From CBDBBY01 sp965203795 (GTDB taxonomy: Bacteria; Pseudomonadota; Alphaproteobacteria; Rhodobacterales; Rhodobacteraceae), in the NCBI GenBank assembly GCA_965203795.1, contig OZ241915.1:3286001-3350000 (forward strand): a stretch of 64,000 nt of DNA. The letters are read 5' to 3'. A program made the position numbers and the translations under genes. Under the pieces are notes generated by a model, which saw only the letters and a program-made list of their open reading frames with translations, was not told the DNA's origin and ran no database searches. Shown here one piece after another: positions 55,949-64,000 of this stretch (positions are counted from its first letter, which is position 1; each line of letters begins with the position of its first letter).

Positions 55949-56065
55949 GGGTGCGTTCCAAATTGTTGGTCAGGCGGCTGTTTTCGATGCGGCATTTGAT
56001 GGCAAGCAGGGCGCCTGCTTTCGACAAGCGGTGCCCCGCGAGACCAAAAAATTCGGAACGCACCC
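55949..56065. mobile_element. MITE-like element, 117 bp with inverted ends
   Basis: Left end GGGTGCGTTCCAAATTGTTG, right end read inward GGGTGCGTTCCGAATTTTTT, both continuing to GGTC. No coding capacity. The right two thirds are shared with copy A at 55039-55115. No transposase with these ends is present in the window. Confidence 0.6.
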
Positions 56066-56130
56066 CCGGCGGCGGGAAGGCCGCGGACCCGGCGTTGATC
56101 GCAGGCTTGTGCTCCGGGGGCGGGCGGATT

Positions 56131-56874
56131 TCAGCAGGAAAGCCGGTACCCGCCGGGGCTGGTCAGGATGATGGCAGGGTTCCTGGGCTCCCGCTCGATC
56201 TTCTGGCGAAGCCGGTAGATGTGGGTCTCAAGCGTGTGCGTCGCCACTTCCGGGTTGTAGTTCCACACATGCTCGAGCAGCATCCTCTTTTCGACGACGC
56301 GCCCTCGCGCCCTGTACAGGAACCGCAGGATTCCGGATTCCATCGAAGTAAGGCGGATGCGCCTCTTCTCCGGATGGTCAAGCCAATTGCCGGACGGACG
56401 GAACGTGAATTCGCCGATCCGGACTTCGGAATTCTCTGAATTCTCGTAGGCGGTGAGCTGTGTGTTGATGCGCTCCAGCAGGACGTCCATGTTGTACGGC
56501 TTGCGCATGTAGTCGCTCGCCCCGCTTCTGAGCAGCGACTTTTCACTCTCGGGATTGGTGCCGACGGCCGTCAGCATGATTATCGGCTTGGTGAACCCGG
56601 AGCGTCGGAGCTTCCTGCACAATTCCTCGCCGTTCAGCTCGGACCCGTTGAGCTTGTAGTCGAGCAGCACCAAGTCCGGCGTCTCCTGCTCGATCTCCTG
56701 CTCCGCCGATTGCGAATCCGCCGCCTCCGCAACCGCGCGGATTCTGAACTGGTCGAAATTCTGACCGGAAACGAGCTGCCTTGCCAGGCTTCCGCGCTGC
56801 TCGTCATCGTCTTCCACAACGAGAAGCCCGACGGGAGCTTTGAATTTGTCGCAACGACTGCTTGATAAGTTCAT
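56131..56874 (-). CDS. OmpR-type response regulator
   Basis: 247 residues from the ATG at 56874, chosen over 56886 because GGAG lies about eight bases before it. Canonical receiver: VVEDDDEQR acidic cluster, phospho-aspartate in LVLLDYKLNG, IIMLTAVGT and YMRKPYNMD lysine. The winged helix has TSMESGILRFLYRARGRVVE and THTLETHIYRLRQKIEREP. About 40 percent similar in its DNA-binding half to the regulator at 53467 by eye. No kinase gene is nearby. Confidence 0.9.
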   Translation of the reverse strand: MNLSSSRCDKFKAPVGLLVVEDDDEQRGSLARQLVSGQNFDQFRIRAVAEAADSQSAEQEIEQETPDLVLLDYKLNGSELNGEELCRKLRRSGFTKPIIMLTAVGTNPESEKSLLRSGASDYMRKPYNMDVLLERINTQLTAYENSENSEVRIGEFTFRPSGNWLDHPEKRRIRLTSMESGILRFLYRARGRVVEKRMLLEHVWNYNPEVATHTLETHIYRLRQKIEREPRNPAIILTSPGGYRLSC

Positions 56875-57133
56875 CCCGATCTCCATCTTCGTGCCGCATG
56901 CCGCCTCGGTTCCTCAATTTGGCGACTGCGCGCCCGATTTCAACGGCCGTTTGCCGCGTTCACGCACAATTGACGAATCCGCCATCGCGAATTCCGAGTC
57001 GTCAAGCCGTCAACGGAAATCGCTGCGACATCCGCACATCGTTGATTTTTCCGCATTCCTAGCAGTCCTGTCCCTGCGTTCGCACCTGCGATTGCGCGGC
57101 GGAAGGCGTGCGGTTTGATAGTGCTGTCCGACT

Positions 57134-57799
57134 GTGGTTAATGGCGGCGCTTCCCGGACTGCTTGGCGGCGATGGTTTTTCGAATTGGCGCACACGCTGC
57201 ACATCGGCGACCTTCCAAGCGGCTTCGTTCCGAATTCCGTTGTCGCGATCGACACCGAGTCTATGGGCCTGCATCCGGCCCGGGACAGGCTTTGCCTGGT
57301 TCAGTTCTCCAACGGCGACGGAACTGCGCACATCGTTCAGCTGCCCTCCGGCAGCTCCGAAAGCGCGCCCGTGCTGGAGGGCATCCTGTCCGACCCCGGC
57401 ATCCTGAAGGTCTTCCATTTCGCGCGCGCCGACATCGCGATGCTCCGTTTCCGGTTCGGCGTCAGCACGGCGCCGGTCTATTGCACGAAGATCGCGTCCC
57501 GGCTTTGCCGCACCTACACGCGGGAACACGGCCTCAAAGCCGTCCTGAAGGATTGCGTGGGAATTGAAGTCGCCAAGGAACAGCAGGCGTCCGACTGGGG
57601 AAGCGATCGCTTGACCCAGGAGCAGATCGACTACGCCGCATCAGATGTGCTTTACCTGCACGAAGCGCGGGAGGAATTGAACCGTCGCCTGGAGCGCGAA
57701 GGCCGGATGGAGCTTGCCGAAGCGTGTTTCGAGTTTCTGCCGGTCCGGGCCCGGCTTGATCTTGAAGGCTGGCCGAACACGGACATATTTGCGCATTGA
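57134..57799 (+). CDS. rnd: Ribonuclease D-like 3'-5' exonuclease
   Basis: 221 residues if started at the GTG at 57134; a TTG at 57185 (AHTLHIGDLP) may be the real start since family members begin about there. DEDDy motifs: AIDTESMGL, FHFARADIAML, and YAASDVLYL with the tyrosine. It lacks the HRDC domains of full RNase D, so it is the short alphaproteobacterial type acting on RNA 3' ends. It is divergent from the response regulator with about 260 bases between. Confidence 0.88.
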   Translation: MVNGGASRTAWRRWFFELAHTLHIGDLPSGFVPNSVVAIDTESMGLHPARDRLCLVQFSNGDGTAHIVQLPSGSSESAPVLEGILSDPGILKVFHFARADIAMLRFRFGVSTAPVYCTKIASRLCRTYTREHGLKAVLKDCVGIEVAKEQQASDWGSDRLTQEQIDYAASDVLYLHEAREELNRRLEREGRMELAEACFEFLPVRARLDLEGWPNTDIFAH

Positions 57800-57869
57800 C
57801 GCCGCTATGCCGCCTCCGGCGCGGGATCGATCCCTCTCTGTTGAAACCCTGCCGAATTGGAAATAAGTT

Positions 57870-58241
57870 TTGAGCTTAAGGCCAGTCGGCCTCGATCCGG
57901 ACCAAGCTAAGTTGATGCAGCGGGCGCAAGCGAAATTCAACATCGGGCAGATCGTGCGCCATCGGAAGTTTCCATTCCGGGGCGTCGTCTTCGATATCGA
58001 CCCTGAGTTCTCGAATACCGAAGAATGGTGGGAGTCGATCCCGGAGGACGTCAGGCCGGACAAGGAGCAGCCGTTCTACCATCTGCTGGCCGAGAACGAT
58101 CAGGCCTACTACGTCGCGTACGTTTCCGAACAGAACCTTGTCGTCGACGATTCCGGAAAGCCGATCGACCATCCCGGCATCAGCGCGATGTTCGGCGAAC
58201 TCAACGACGGAAAGTACAATTTGGGCGCGCGCATGAACTGA
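57870..58241 (+). CDS. hspQ: Heat shock protein HspQ
   Basis: 123 residues from the TTG at 57870 or 108 from the ATG at 57915. Family core: AKFNIGQIVRHRKFPFRGVV, DPEFSNTEEWWESIPE, RPDKEQPFYHLLAEN, YVAYVSEQNL. It binds hemimethylated DNA and acts as a Lon specificity factor in E. coli. The shorter start gives the usual length. Confidence 0.9.
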   Translation: MSLRPVGLDPDQAKLMQRAQAKFNIGQIVRHRKFPFRGVVFDIDPEFSNTEEWWESIPEDVRPDKEQPFYHLLAENDQAYYVAYVSEQNLVVDDSGKPIDHPGISAMFGELNDGKYNLGARMN

Positions 58242-58292
58242 GCACCGGCAGTCCCGCGGAACCGCCCGCTTCAGCCGTTTCCCGCAGCCAAA

Positions 58293-59873
58293 TCAGATCC
58301 CGAGCGCGATACCGTCCTTTCTGCAGTCGGACGCGCCTATCAGAACGCCGTTTTCGCGGTCTATGAACACGGCTTGACCGCCGCCGAGCGGCGCATCCGG
58401 GACTTCCACGGAGTGCCCGAGCGAAGCAAGTTCGGACCGCGCCTCGCTATCGTACCCGCGTTCCACCTGCAGCGCGCCGCCCTCCGGGAAACTCCTGGGG
58501 CCGTCCAAGGCCTGCTGGAGGTCCATGCCGTAGTCCGCGATGTTGGTCAGGAACCGCGCATGGCCCGCGGCTTGGTACTGCCCGCCCATGACGCCGAACG
58601 GCATGACGACGTCTCCATGCCGCTTCAGCATCGCGGGCAGGATGGTATGCAGCGGGCGCTTGCCCCCTCCCGCTTCGTTCGGATGCCCCTCGGCCAAGGC
58701 GAAGCCGGCGCCGCGATTCTGGAAGTTCACGCCGAACCTCTCCGACGCCAGCCCGGAGCCGAAGCTGTGGAACACCGAGTAGATCATGGAAACCGACATC
58801 AGATCCTTGTCGACGACCACCAGAAGAACCGTGTCTTTGTGAACCGCCCCGAGTTCGCTTCTGGGAACCGGTTTCGCCGCGTCGGGATCAATCAGGGCGG
58901 CGAGCTGCCGCGCGCCGTCCTTCGAAAGGAAGAACTTGAGGTTCGTCGTGTGCGCGGGATCCGCGATGTGCCTGTCCCGCGCATCCAGCGCGAGCTTGGC
59001 CGCCTCGGCCTCGACATGGGCCCGCGCCGCGCCGAACGGCTCCATGCCGGGCAGATCGAACCGTTCCAGCATGCCCAGGAGCAGGATCGCCGCGGCTCCC
59101 TGCCCGTTGGGCGGGTGCTCGACGACCTCGAAACCCTTGTACTTGCCCGCGATCGGATCGGTGTAGGCGCAGGCGCAACCTGCGAAGTCGTCCATCGTGT
59201 GGGTTCCGCCCGCCGCGTTCAGGCTGTCGACCATGTCCTGGGCGACTTCGCCCTCGTAGAACGCCGTCCGGCCGTTCCTGGCGATCCGGCGCAGCACTTC
59301 CGCTTGGCCGGGCGCCCTGAAGATCTCGCCCGGCCGGAGCGCCCGCCCGTTCTTCAGATAGTGCTTGCGCGCTGCGCCGCGCAGGGTTTCGGCGGAAGCG
59401 GCCCAGTCGAAAGCGACCCTTGGCGCGACCGGAACCCCCTTCTCCGCGTGGCCGATCGCGGGCGCCAGGCTGGCCTCCAACCCCAGCCGGCCCCAATCTT
59501 CCGAGAGTCGGCAGAAAGCGTCGATCGCGCCCGGAACCGTAACGGGCAGCACTCCGCGCGTCGGGACAGCCGAATGCCCCTGCGCTCGCAATTCCGCCCC
59601 CGACAGCCCCGCCGGCGCCTTTCCCGAGCCGTTCAGCGCGATGATCCGACCTTCGCCGGGCGGATTGAGAAGAACGAAGCAATCTCCGCCGATCCCGGTG
59701 GATTGCGGTTCGCAAATCCCCAGGAGGGCCGCCGCCCCTATGGCGGCGTCCGCGGCATTGCCTCCGGATTCCAGAATCCCGACCGCGGCCTTGGCCGCCA
59801 GCGGATGCGACGTCGCGCACATCCCGTTGGCCGCGTAAGCCGCGGATCTGCCCGGAAGCTGAAAATCTCTCAT
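58293..59873 (-). CDS. ggt: Gamma-glutamyltransferase family protein
   Basis: 526 residues from the ATG at 59873; the open frame upstream to 60215 is antisense to the next gene. Features: GGNAADAAIGAAALLGICEP, STGIGGDCFVLL, GAVHKDTVLLVVVDKDLMSV with the catalytic threonine that becomes the N-terminus of the small subunit after self-cleavage, and PLGGGQAVF near the end. No obvious signal peptide, so it may be cytoplasmic, as in the cephalosporin-acylase-like branch. It hydrolyses gamma-glutamyl amides such as glutathione. A plus-strand frame over the whole gene is a shadow. Confidence 0.88.
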   Translation of the reverse strand: MRDFQLPGRSAAYAANGMCATSHPLAAKAAVGILESGGNAADAAIGAAALLGICEPQSTGIGGDCFVLLNPPGEGRIIALNGSGKAPAGLSGAELRAQGHSAVPTRGVLPVTVPGAIDAFCRLSEDWGRLGLEASLAPAIGHAEKGVPVAPRVAFDWAASAETLRGAARKHYLKNGRALRPGEIFRAPGQAEVLRRIARNGRTAFYEGEVAQDMVDSLNAAGGTHTMDDFAGCACAYTDPIAGKYKGFEVVEHPPNGQGAAAILLLGMLERFDLPGMEPFGAARAHVEAEAAKLALDARDRHIADPAHTTNLKFFLSKDGARQLAALIDPDAAKPVPRSELGAVHKDTVLLVVVDKDLMSVSMIYSVFHSFGSGLASERFGVNFQNRGAGFALAEGHPNEAGGGKRPLHTILPAMLKRHGDVVMPFGVMGGQYQAAGHARFLTNIADYGMDLQQALDGPRSFPEGGALQVERGYDSEARSELASLGHSVEVPDAPLGGGQAVFIDRENGVLIGASDCRKDGIALGI

Positions 59874-60102
59874 CCGATCATCCGTTCCAATCCGGGCGCT
59901 TGCTGCTCGGCATGCGCCCGGCGCCTGCATGTGCGCCCCGACTCTGGATTCGGAGACGGCATTGTCAAGGATGCGACCGCTGCGGAGAGGCGACCGCTGC
60001 CCGCGATCCAGATGCGCCCGCGAGGCGCCGGGCGCATTCCGGTTCGTTCGAAACGCCGGCAAACGCTTGAAAACTGTCGCGGTTCCTGCAAGTCTCGAAT
60101 CG

Positions 60103-60468
60103 ATGGACCAAATAGTATCCCTTGCCATGCGGCGCAGCCTGCGAACCGGCGCGGGCGCCGACCGGCCCCGGATCGTGAGCTTCCAGAAATCCGAGCTGAA
60201 CATCATCCTTTCCACCTACGGGCGGATGGTCGCATGCGGCGAATGGCGGGACTACGGCATCTCGCACCTGGAGCAGGTCGCGGTGTTTTCGATCTTCCGC
60301 CGAACCGCGGAGACGCCTCTCTACCGGATAGAGAAGCGGCCGGGATCCGCGGACCGCCAAGGCGTCTACCGCCTGGTCGGCGCGGACGGCAGAATTCTCC
60401 GCCGCGGCCACGACCTCAAGCAGGTCATGCGCTTTTTCCAGCGGAAGCTTTTGCGCCTGGTCGGCTAA
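60103..60468 (+). CDS. DUF2794 family protein
   Basis: 121 residues from the ATG at 60103. SELNIILSTYGRMVACGEWR, VFSIFRRTAETPLYRIEK and GHDLKQVMRFF match the DUF2794 family, known almost only from alphaproteobacteria. Function unknown. Useful as a taxonomic marker. Confidence 0.87.
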   Translation: MDQIVSLAMRRSLRTGAGADRPRIVSFQKSELNIILSTYGRMVACGEWRDYGISHLEQVAVFSIFRRTAETPLYRIEKRPGSADRQGVYRLVGADGRILRRGHDLKQVMRFFQRKLLRLVG

Positions 60469-60577
60469 AGCCTTGCCGTTTTCGTCGTTTTTGCTGCCCC
60501 GATGACCGCGCCGTTCCCTTGCGAGGCTTCGGCGGCGGCTACAGGAATTTGGCTTCGCCCGATCCTGCAACTACTGA

Positions 60578-61042
60578 ATGATCATGGCAAACTCTTCGTC
60601 AGTCGATGAACCGCAGATCAGCGGATTGAACAGCAAGACCGCCGCTGAAATCGTTGATCTTGTCCGCGCTGAGATTCGCGCTGAAGTCGTTGATCTTGTT
60701 CGTGCTGAGATCGCTGGCTCACGAACAGAGGCCAGCGAAACACGTTCCCAGCCTCAGGGAGCTATGCGCCGCCCAGCATTTGCGACCAGCGGGCAGGTCT
60801 GGGCGGCGGCAGGCACAACTATCGCCACGGGTATCGCGACGGTGGCCTTGATCATAGGGATATTCCAGTGGCAGCTTACCGACTTTCGCGAAGAAATGCG
60901 GGCGGAGACCGGGAGCATCCGGGAAGAAATCTTTGCCATTCGAGGAGAAGTCGCCGCGTTGGGCGAGCGAGTCGGCGCATTGGGCGAGCGAGTCGCCCGC
61001 GTTGAAACGCTGCTTGCGGATCGGTTGCCGACAGCTCCCTAG
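60578..61042 (+). CDS. Small single-pass membrane protein with coiled coil
   Basis: 154 residues (ATG 60578; 60584 also possible). Layout: soluble N-terminal part with EIVDLVRAEI repeated, one membrane helix (TIATGIATVALIIGIFQW), then heptads LGERVGALGERVARVETLLA. Same order of parts and a similar end as the protein at 55211-55897, so the two may be paralogues. Its stop overlaps the stop of the convergent NlpC/P60 gene by four bases. Function unknown. Confidence 0.65.
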   Translation: MIMANSSSVDEPQISGLNSKTAAEIVDLVRAEIRAEVVDLVRAEIAGSRTEASETRSQPQGAMRRPAFATSGQVWAAAGTTIATGIATVALIIGIFQWQLTDFREEMRAETGSIREEIFAIRGEVAALGERVGALGERVARVETLLADRLPTAP

Positions 61043-62001
61043 CAATTCTTGGGTTTGTGGACAGGCTCCGGGATCCTGCGGATGGCCCTTATTCTGTGTC
61101 CTTCCGCCGCGATGATCCGCGCTGCAACGGCCTTCAATTCCTCCTTCACCACCGCCATGTGCCGTGCTGTCGCGTGCAGGAGAACGTCCTGGTCCGCCAT
61201 GATTCCGACATGTCCGGGCCAGAACACGAGATCGCCGCGTTCCAGCCGCACACTCGCTCGGAGGCGCTTGCCGAGTTCGCATTCCTGCATGTCGCTGTCG
61301 CGCGGGCAGGCCGTGCCCGCGGCTTCGAGCGAACGCTGGACCAAGCCGGAGCAGTCGATGCCGAACGAACCGGTCCCTCCCCAAAGGTAGGGCACGCCCA
61401 GAAACAACTCGGCGGTCGAGACGAAATCCAAGAGAGGGTCGCCGCGTTTCCGAACCTGGGCGGCCGGAACGAAACCGCCGCTGTCAAGACCGATGAAATC
61501 CCCCGATTCGGAAGTAGCGGCTAGCTGCGATCCGAACGGCAGCATTTCCAGCGGAACCGTCTTGAATGCCGGTTCCGGATAGATGTGGGCGTGCAGAGTG
61601 GCCACCCAGTGCGTGGGGCGGAACATGTCCTCAAGGCATTCCCGCAAGGCGTAGCCGACATAGGCGTCCTTCATCGACTGGCCGAACGCCCACTTCCCTT
61701 CGGCCTCCAGAACGCGGAACCGCTCTCCTCGCACCAGCTGGGAAGCCAGTCCGCCGCCAGGCGAACTCCGGATGTCCGCAACCGGAGTCTTGCACCTGAG
61801 CAATTCCCCGTCGACGAACCGCCGGGCCTCTACCTCCCCTTCGAGCTCGGCCGCCGCAACCCTGCCGTTGCAAGGCAGCAGCCTCGGATCATCCTCTATG
61901 AGGCGCCAAAGCGGTGCCGGCGTTTCGTCCGCGCAGACGCGCGGTTCGACAGCGAATCCCGCGCCGTCCCGGCGCGGGATGCCGCGCGCCTGCTGACTCA
62001 T
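61039..62001 (-). CDS. NlpC/P60 peptidoglycan endopeptidase
   Basis: 320 residues from the ATG at 62001, which overlaps the asd stop (ATGA). The N-terminal 170 residues form SH3-like parts (VRGERFRVLEAEGKWAFGQS). The catalytic domain has PYLWGGTGSFGIDCSGLVQR with the cysteine and GDLVFWPGHVGIM with the histidine. It cuts stem peptides of peptidoglycan. No signal peptide is visible, suggesting a recycling role in the cytoplasm. Confidence 0.88.
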   Translation of the reverse strand: MSQQARGIPRRDGAGFAVEPRVCADETPAPLWRLIEDDPRLLPCNGRVAAAELEGEVEARRFVDGELLRCKTPVADIRSSPGGGLASQLVRGERFRVLEAEGKWAFGQSMKDAYVGYALRECLEDMFRPTHWVATLHAHIYPEPAFKTVPLEMLPFGSQLAATSESGDFIGLDSGGFVPAAQVRKRGDPLLDFVSTAELFLGVPYLWGGTGSFGIDCSGLVQRSLEAAGTACPRDSDMQECELGKRLRASVRLERGDLVFWPGHVGIMADQDVLLHATARHMAVVKEELKAVAARIIAAEGHRIRAIRRIPEPVHKPKNC

Positions 62002-63020
62002 CCCTTCCGTAGGATCCGGCGCCCGTACAGCTCGGCGATCTGCACAGCGTTCAGCGCCGCCCCTTTCCGAAGATTGTCCGAAACGCACCAGAAGTTTATG
62101 CCGTTTTGAACGGTTCCGTCCTGCCGGACGCGGCTCACATAGGTCGCGTACTCGCCCACGCAATCCCTGGGCGTCATGTACCCGCCGTCCTCGCGTCGGT
62201 CGACGACCACGATCCCGGGAGCGGCCTGCAGGATCTCGCGGGCCTCGCCTTCGTCCAGAAACTCCTCGAATTCGACATTGACCGCTTCCGAATGGCCGAT
62301 GAAGACGGGAACCCTGACGCAGGTCGCCGACACCTCGATCAACGGATCGATGATCCGCTTGGTCTCCGCGGACATCTTCCACTCCTCCTTCGTGGACCCG
62401 TCCTCAAGAAACTTGTCGATGTGCGGCAGGACGTTGAAGGCGATGCGGGTCGGATAGACGGTCGGCTCGTGCTCCTGTCCCGGCGCGTACAGCATCTTGG
62501 TCTGCTCCCAAAGCTCGTCCATCGCGGCCTTTCCCGAGCCTGAAACGGACTGGTAGGTCGAGACGACGACGCGCTTCACCCGCGCGCGGTCGTGAAGAGG
62601 CTTCAACGCGACGACCATCTGGGCCGTCGAGCAATTCGGGTTGGCGATGATGTTCCGGTTCCGGCTCTCCTCGACCGCGTCCGGGTTCACCTCCGGCACG
62701 ATCAGCGGAACGTCCGGATCGTACCTGTACAGGGACGAATTGTCGATGACGGTGCATCCTGCATCCGCCGCCAGCGGGGCGTAGTCCTCCGTCGCGGCCG
62801 ATCCGATCGCGAAGAGCGCCATGTCCCAGCCATCGAATTCGAAGCCCGCTACATCCCCGACGGTGAGCGATGCGTTGCCGAAGTCGACTTCGCTCCCGGC
62901 CGACCGGCTTGACGCGAGCGCCGCAACCTCGTCGGCCGGGAATTTCCGCTCATCCAGTATGTTGAGCATTTCGCGGCCGACGTTTCCCGTCGCCCCGACA
63001 ACCGCTACCCTGTATCCCAT
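61998..63020 (-). CDS. asd: Aspartate-semialdehyde dehydrogenase
   Basis: 340 residues. NADP-binding GATGNVGREML at the start, catalytic cysteine in NPNCSTAQMV, VSTYQSVSGSGKAAMDEL, and VPVFIGHSEAVNVEFE. It makes aspartate semialdehyde for lysine, diaminopimelate, threonine and methionine. It is translationally coupled to the NlpC/P60 gene. Confidence 0.95.
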   Translation of the reverse strand: MGYRVAVVGATGNVGREMLNILDERKFPADEVAALASSRSAGSEVDFGNASLTVGDVAGFEFDGWDMALFAIGSAATEDYAPLAADAGCTVIDNSSLYRYDPDVPLIVPEVNPDAVEESRNRNIIANPNCSTAQMVVALKPLHDRARVKRVVVSTYQSVSGSGKAAMDELWEQTKMLYAPGQEHEPTVYPTRIAFNVLPHIDKFLEDGSTKEEWKMSAETKRIIDPLIEVSATCVRVPVFIGHSEAVNVEFEEFLDEGEAREILQAAPGIVVVDRREDGGYMTPRDCVGEYATYVSRVRQDGTVQNGINFWCVSDNLRKGAALNAVQIAELYGRRILRKG

Positions 63021-63143
63021 GAGCTTCGTCCCGGACCGCGCTGCGGAATTGCGGCCGAAGTATACAATCGAGGCTGGAAGTTGAAGTTGCATCGGACGGC
63101 GGCCGCCGTGACCGGGCAACTGCAGCCGAAAGGACGGTGACGC

Positions 63144-64000
63144 ATGGCAGGCATGCCGATCGGCGTCGGAATCGCGGGAACTGGGCGCATATCCGACCTG
63201 CACGCGATCGAATATCTTGAGAACCCGGACGCCAGCATAGTCGCACTGTGCGACACGAACCCGGATGCAGTCGAAGCCAAGGCTGCGGCATGGGGCCTTC
63301 CGGACGTCAAAATCACGGACGATTTGTCGGAAATGCTGTCCGATCCCGAGGTGCAGCTGGTTGAAATCCTGCTGCCTCACGAATTCCACCTTCCGGCGGC
63401 GCTTGCGGCGGTCCGGGCAGGAAAGGCGGTATCGCTTCAGAAGCCGATGTGCCGTTCGCTCGAGGAGGCGGACCGGCTGGTCGAAGCGGCAGCCGGGTCG
63501 CCGCGGCCGTTCAAAGTGTTCGAGAATTTCGTCTTCCACCCGCCGGTCCAAAAGGCGAAGCGCCTGATCGCCGACGGCGCGATCGGCGAACCGCTGTCGA
63601 TCAGGATCAAGAGCAACCCCGGCACTAGCGGGACGGCTTGGGACGTTCCGAGATCGGCCGACGAATGGCGCCAGGACGAGCGGAGATCCGGAGGCGGACC
63701 GCTGATCTTCGACGACGGCCACCACAAGTTCGCGCTTGCGCGGCATTTCATGGGCGACCCCGAAGCGGTCCACGCGTTCATCGGCAGGACCCGGCGGGAA
63801 GACGGCATGCATTTCGACGCGCAGTCGATGGTTTCATTCCGTTTCCCGGGCAACCGCGTAGGCAACCTCGAGGTCGTCTACTCCCCGGAGCTGGAGATCG
63901 ACACCCGCTTTTACGCGCAGGACGACCGGGTCGAAATCACCGGAACGAAAGGCGTCATCTGGATCAACGGCGGTCACGGGCGGCTTGGCGACGGTCCGCC
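63144..64000 (+). CDS. Gfo/Idh/MocA-family oxidoreductase, N-terminal part (cut by window edge)
   Basis: At least 285 residues from the ATG at 63144, with AAAGGA about ten bases before it. Rossmann motif GIAGTGRISDLHA, then EKP-type motif reading LQKPMCRSLEEA (lysine kept), and GGGPLIFDDGHHKF in the catalytic domain where members carry the substrate histidine. It oxidises or reduces a sugar, inositol or related ring with NAD(P). The gene continues past base 64000. Confidence 0.88.
   Translation, partial: MAGMPIGVGIAGTGRISDLHAIEYLENPDASIVALCDTNPDAVEAKAAAWGLPDVKITDDLSEMLSDPEVQLVEILLPHEFHLPAALAAVRAGKAVSLQKPMCRSLEEADRLVEAAAGSPRPFKVFENFVFHPPVQKAKRLIADGAIGEPLSIRIKSNPGTSGTAWDVPRSADEWRQDERRSGGGPLIFDDGHHKFALARHFMGDPEAVHAFIGRTRREDGMHFDAQSMVSFRFPGNRVGNLEVVYSPELEIDTRFYAQDDRVEITGTKGVIWINGGHGRLGDGP

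Noticed and set aside
58374..60581. A 735-codon plus-strand frame opposite the gamma-glutamyltransferase
   Set aside because: Arg-rich shadow without motifs; the opposite strand encodes a complete enzyme and the frame also crosses the DUF2794 gene.
1..64000. tRNA, rRNA or replication-origin sequences
   Set aside because: I scanned intergenic gaps for T-loop consensus, 16S/23S motifs and DnaA-box clusters by eye and found none convincing; a covariance-model scan was not possible.

Overview
GC-rich chromosomal DNA from a Gram-negative bacterium, most likely an alphaproteobacterium. This rests on a DUF2794 protein, an alphaproteobacterial style block (LolA, FtsK, aminotransferase, amidase, UbiH, Trm112, LON-domain protein, YbbN-type thioredoxin, XthA), HspQ, TRAP transport and several OmpR-type regulators. 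I cannot name the species. The genome has been heavily worked over by insertion sequences: remnants or copies of ISNCY, IS5-like, IS21, IS110 (two types), IS256, IS481, IS630, IS1595, ISAs1 and ISKra4 types are visible, most of them broken.

Region 1 (1-7.5 kb) is one plus-strand operon with start/stop overlaps: the tail of a four-carbon acid sugar kinase, an ApnO-like sugar-acid dehydrogenase, a family-1 carbohydrate ABC importer (binding protein, two permeases, MsmK-type ATPase), an HpcH/HpaI aldolase and a D-2-hydroxyacid dehydrogenase. Together they read as uptake and breakdown of a sugar acid.

Region 2 (7.7-15 kb) holds a HigA-ImmA fusion, an IS21 fragment, an intact Septu-like pair (PtuA-type ATPase and PtuB-type HNH nuclease) whose upstream region has been split by an ISNCY-like element 13 bp before the start codon, and IS110/IS5-like debris.

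Region 3 (15-23.5 kb) is a divergent catabolic locus. A GntR regulator and a tandem OsmC protein face a minus-strand operon dctP-dctQ-dctM-ALDH-GST(LigF-like)-SDR. Two near-identical palindromes sit in the shared promoter. dctP carries an in-frame TAG within its signal peptide.

Region 4 (23.5-42.9 kb) is an accessory island: an AAA ATPase-DUF4276 pair between two IS630 ends, a nested IS pile (IS630/IS256/IS21 with a recent ISAs1 carrying a 10-bp target duplication), ribA and an L,D-transpeptidase, a second but decayed Septu-like pair, ISKra4 and IS110 elements, and two paralogous TbpB-like surface lipoproteins in inverted orientation, one intact and one 5'-truncated.

Region 5 (42.9-64 kb) is mostly housekeeping: cell-envelope, division, ubiquinone, redox and DNA-repair genes, two response regulators, RNase D, HspQ, gamma-glutamyltransferase, DUF2794, NlpC/P60, aspartate-semialdehyde dehydrogenase and the start of a Gfo/Idh/MocA oxidoreductase. 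It also carries two small membrane-anchored coiled-coil proteins, one built from a 21-bp tandem repeat, and a MITE-like element.

No rRNA, tRNA or CRISPR array was recognised by eye. Functions are inferred from remembered family motifs; no database search was run.
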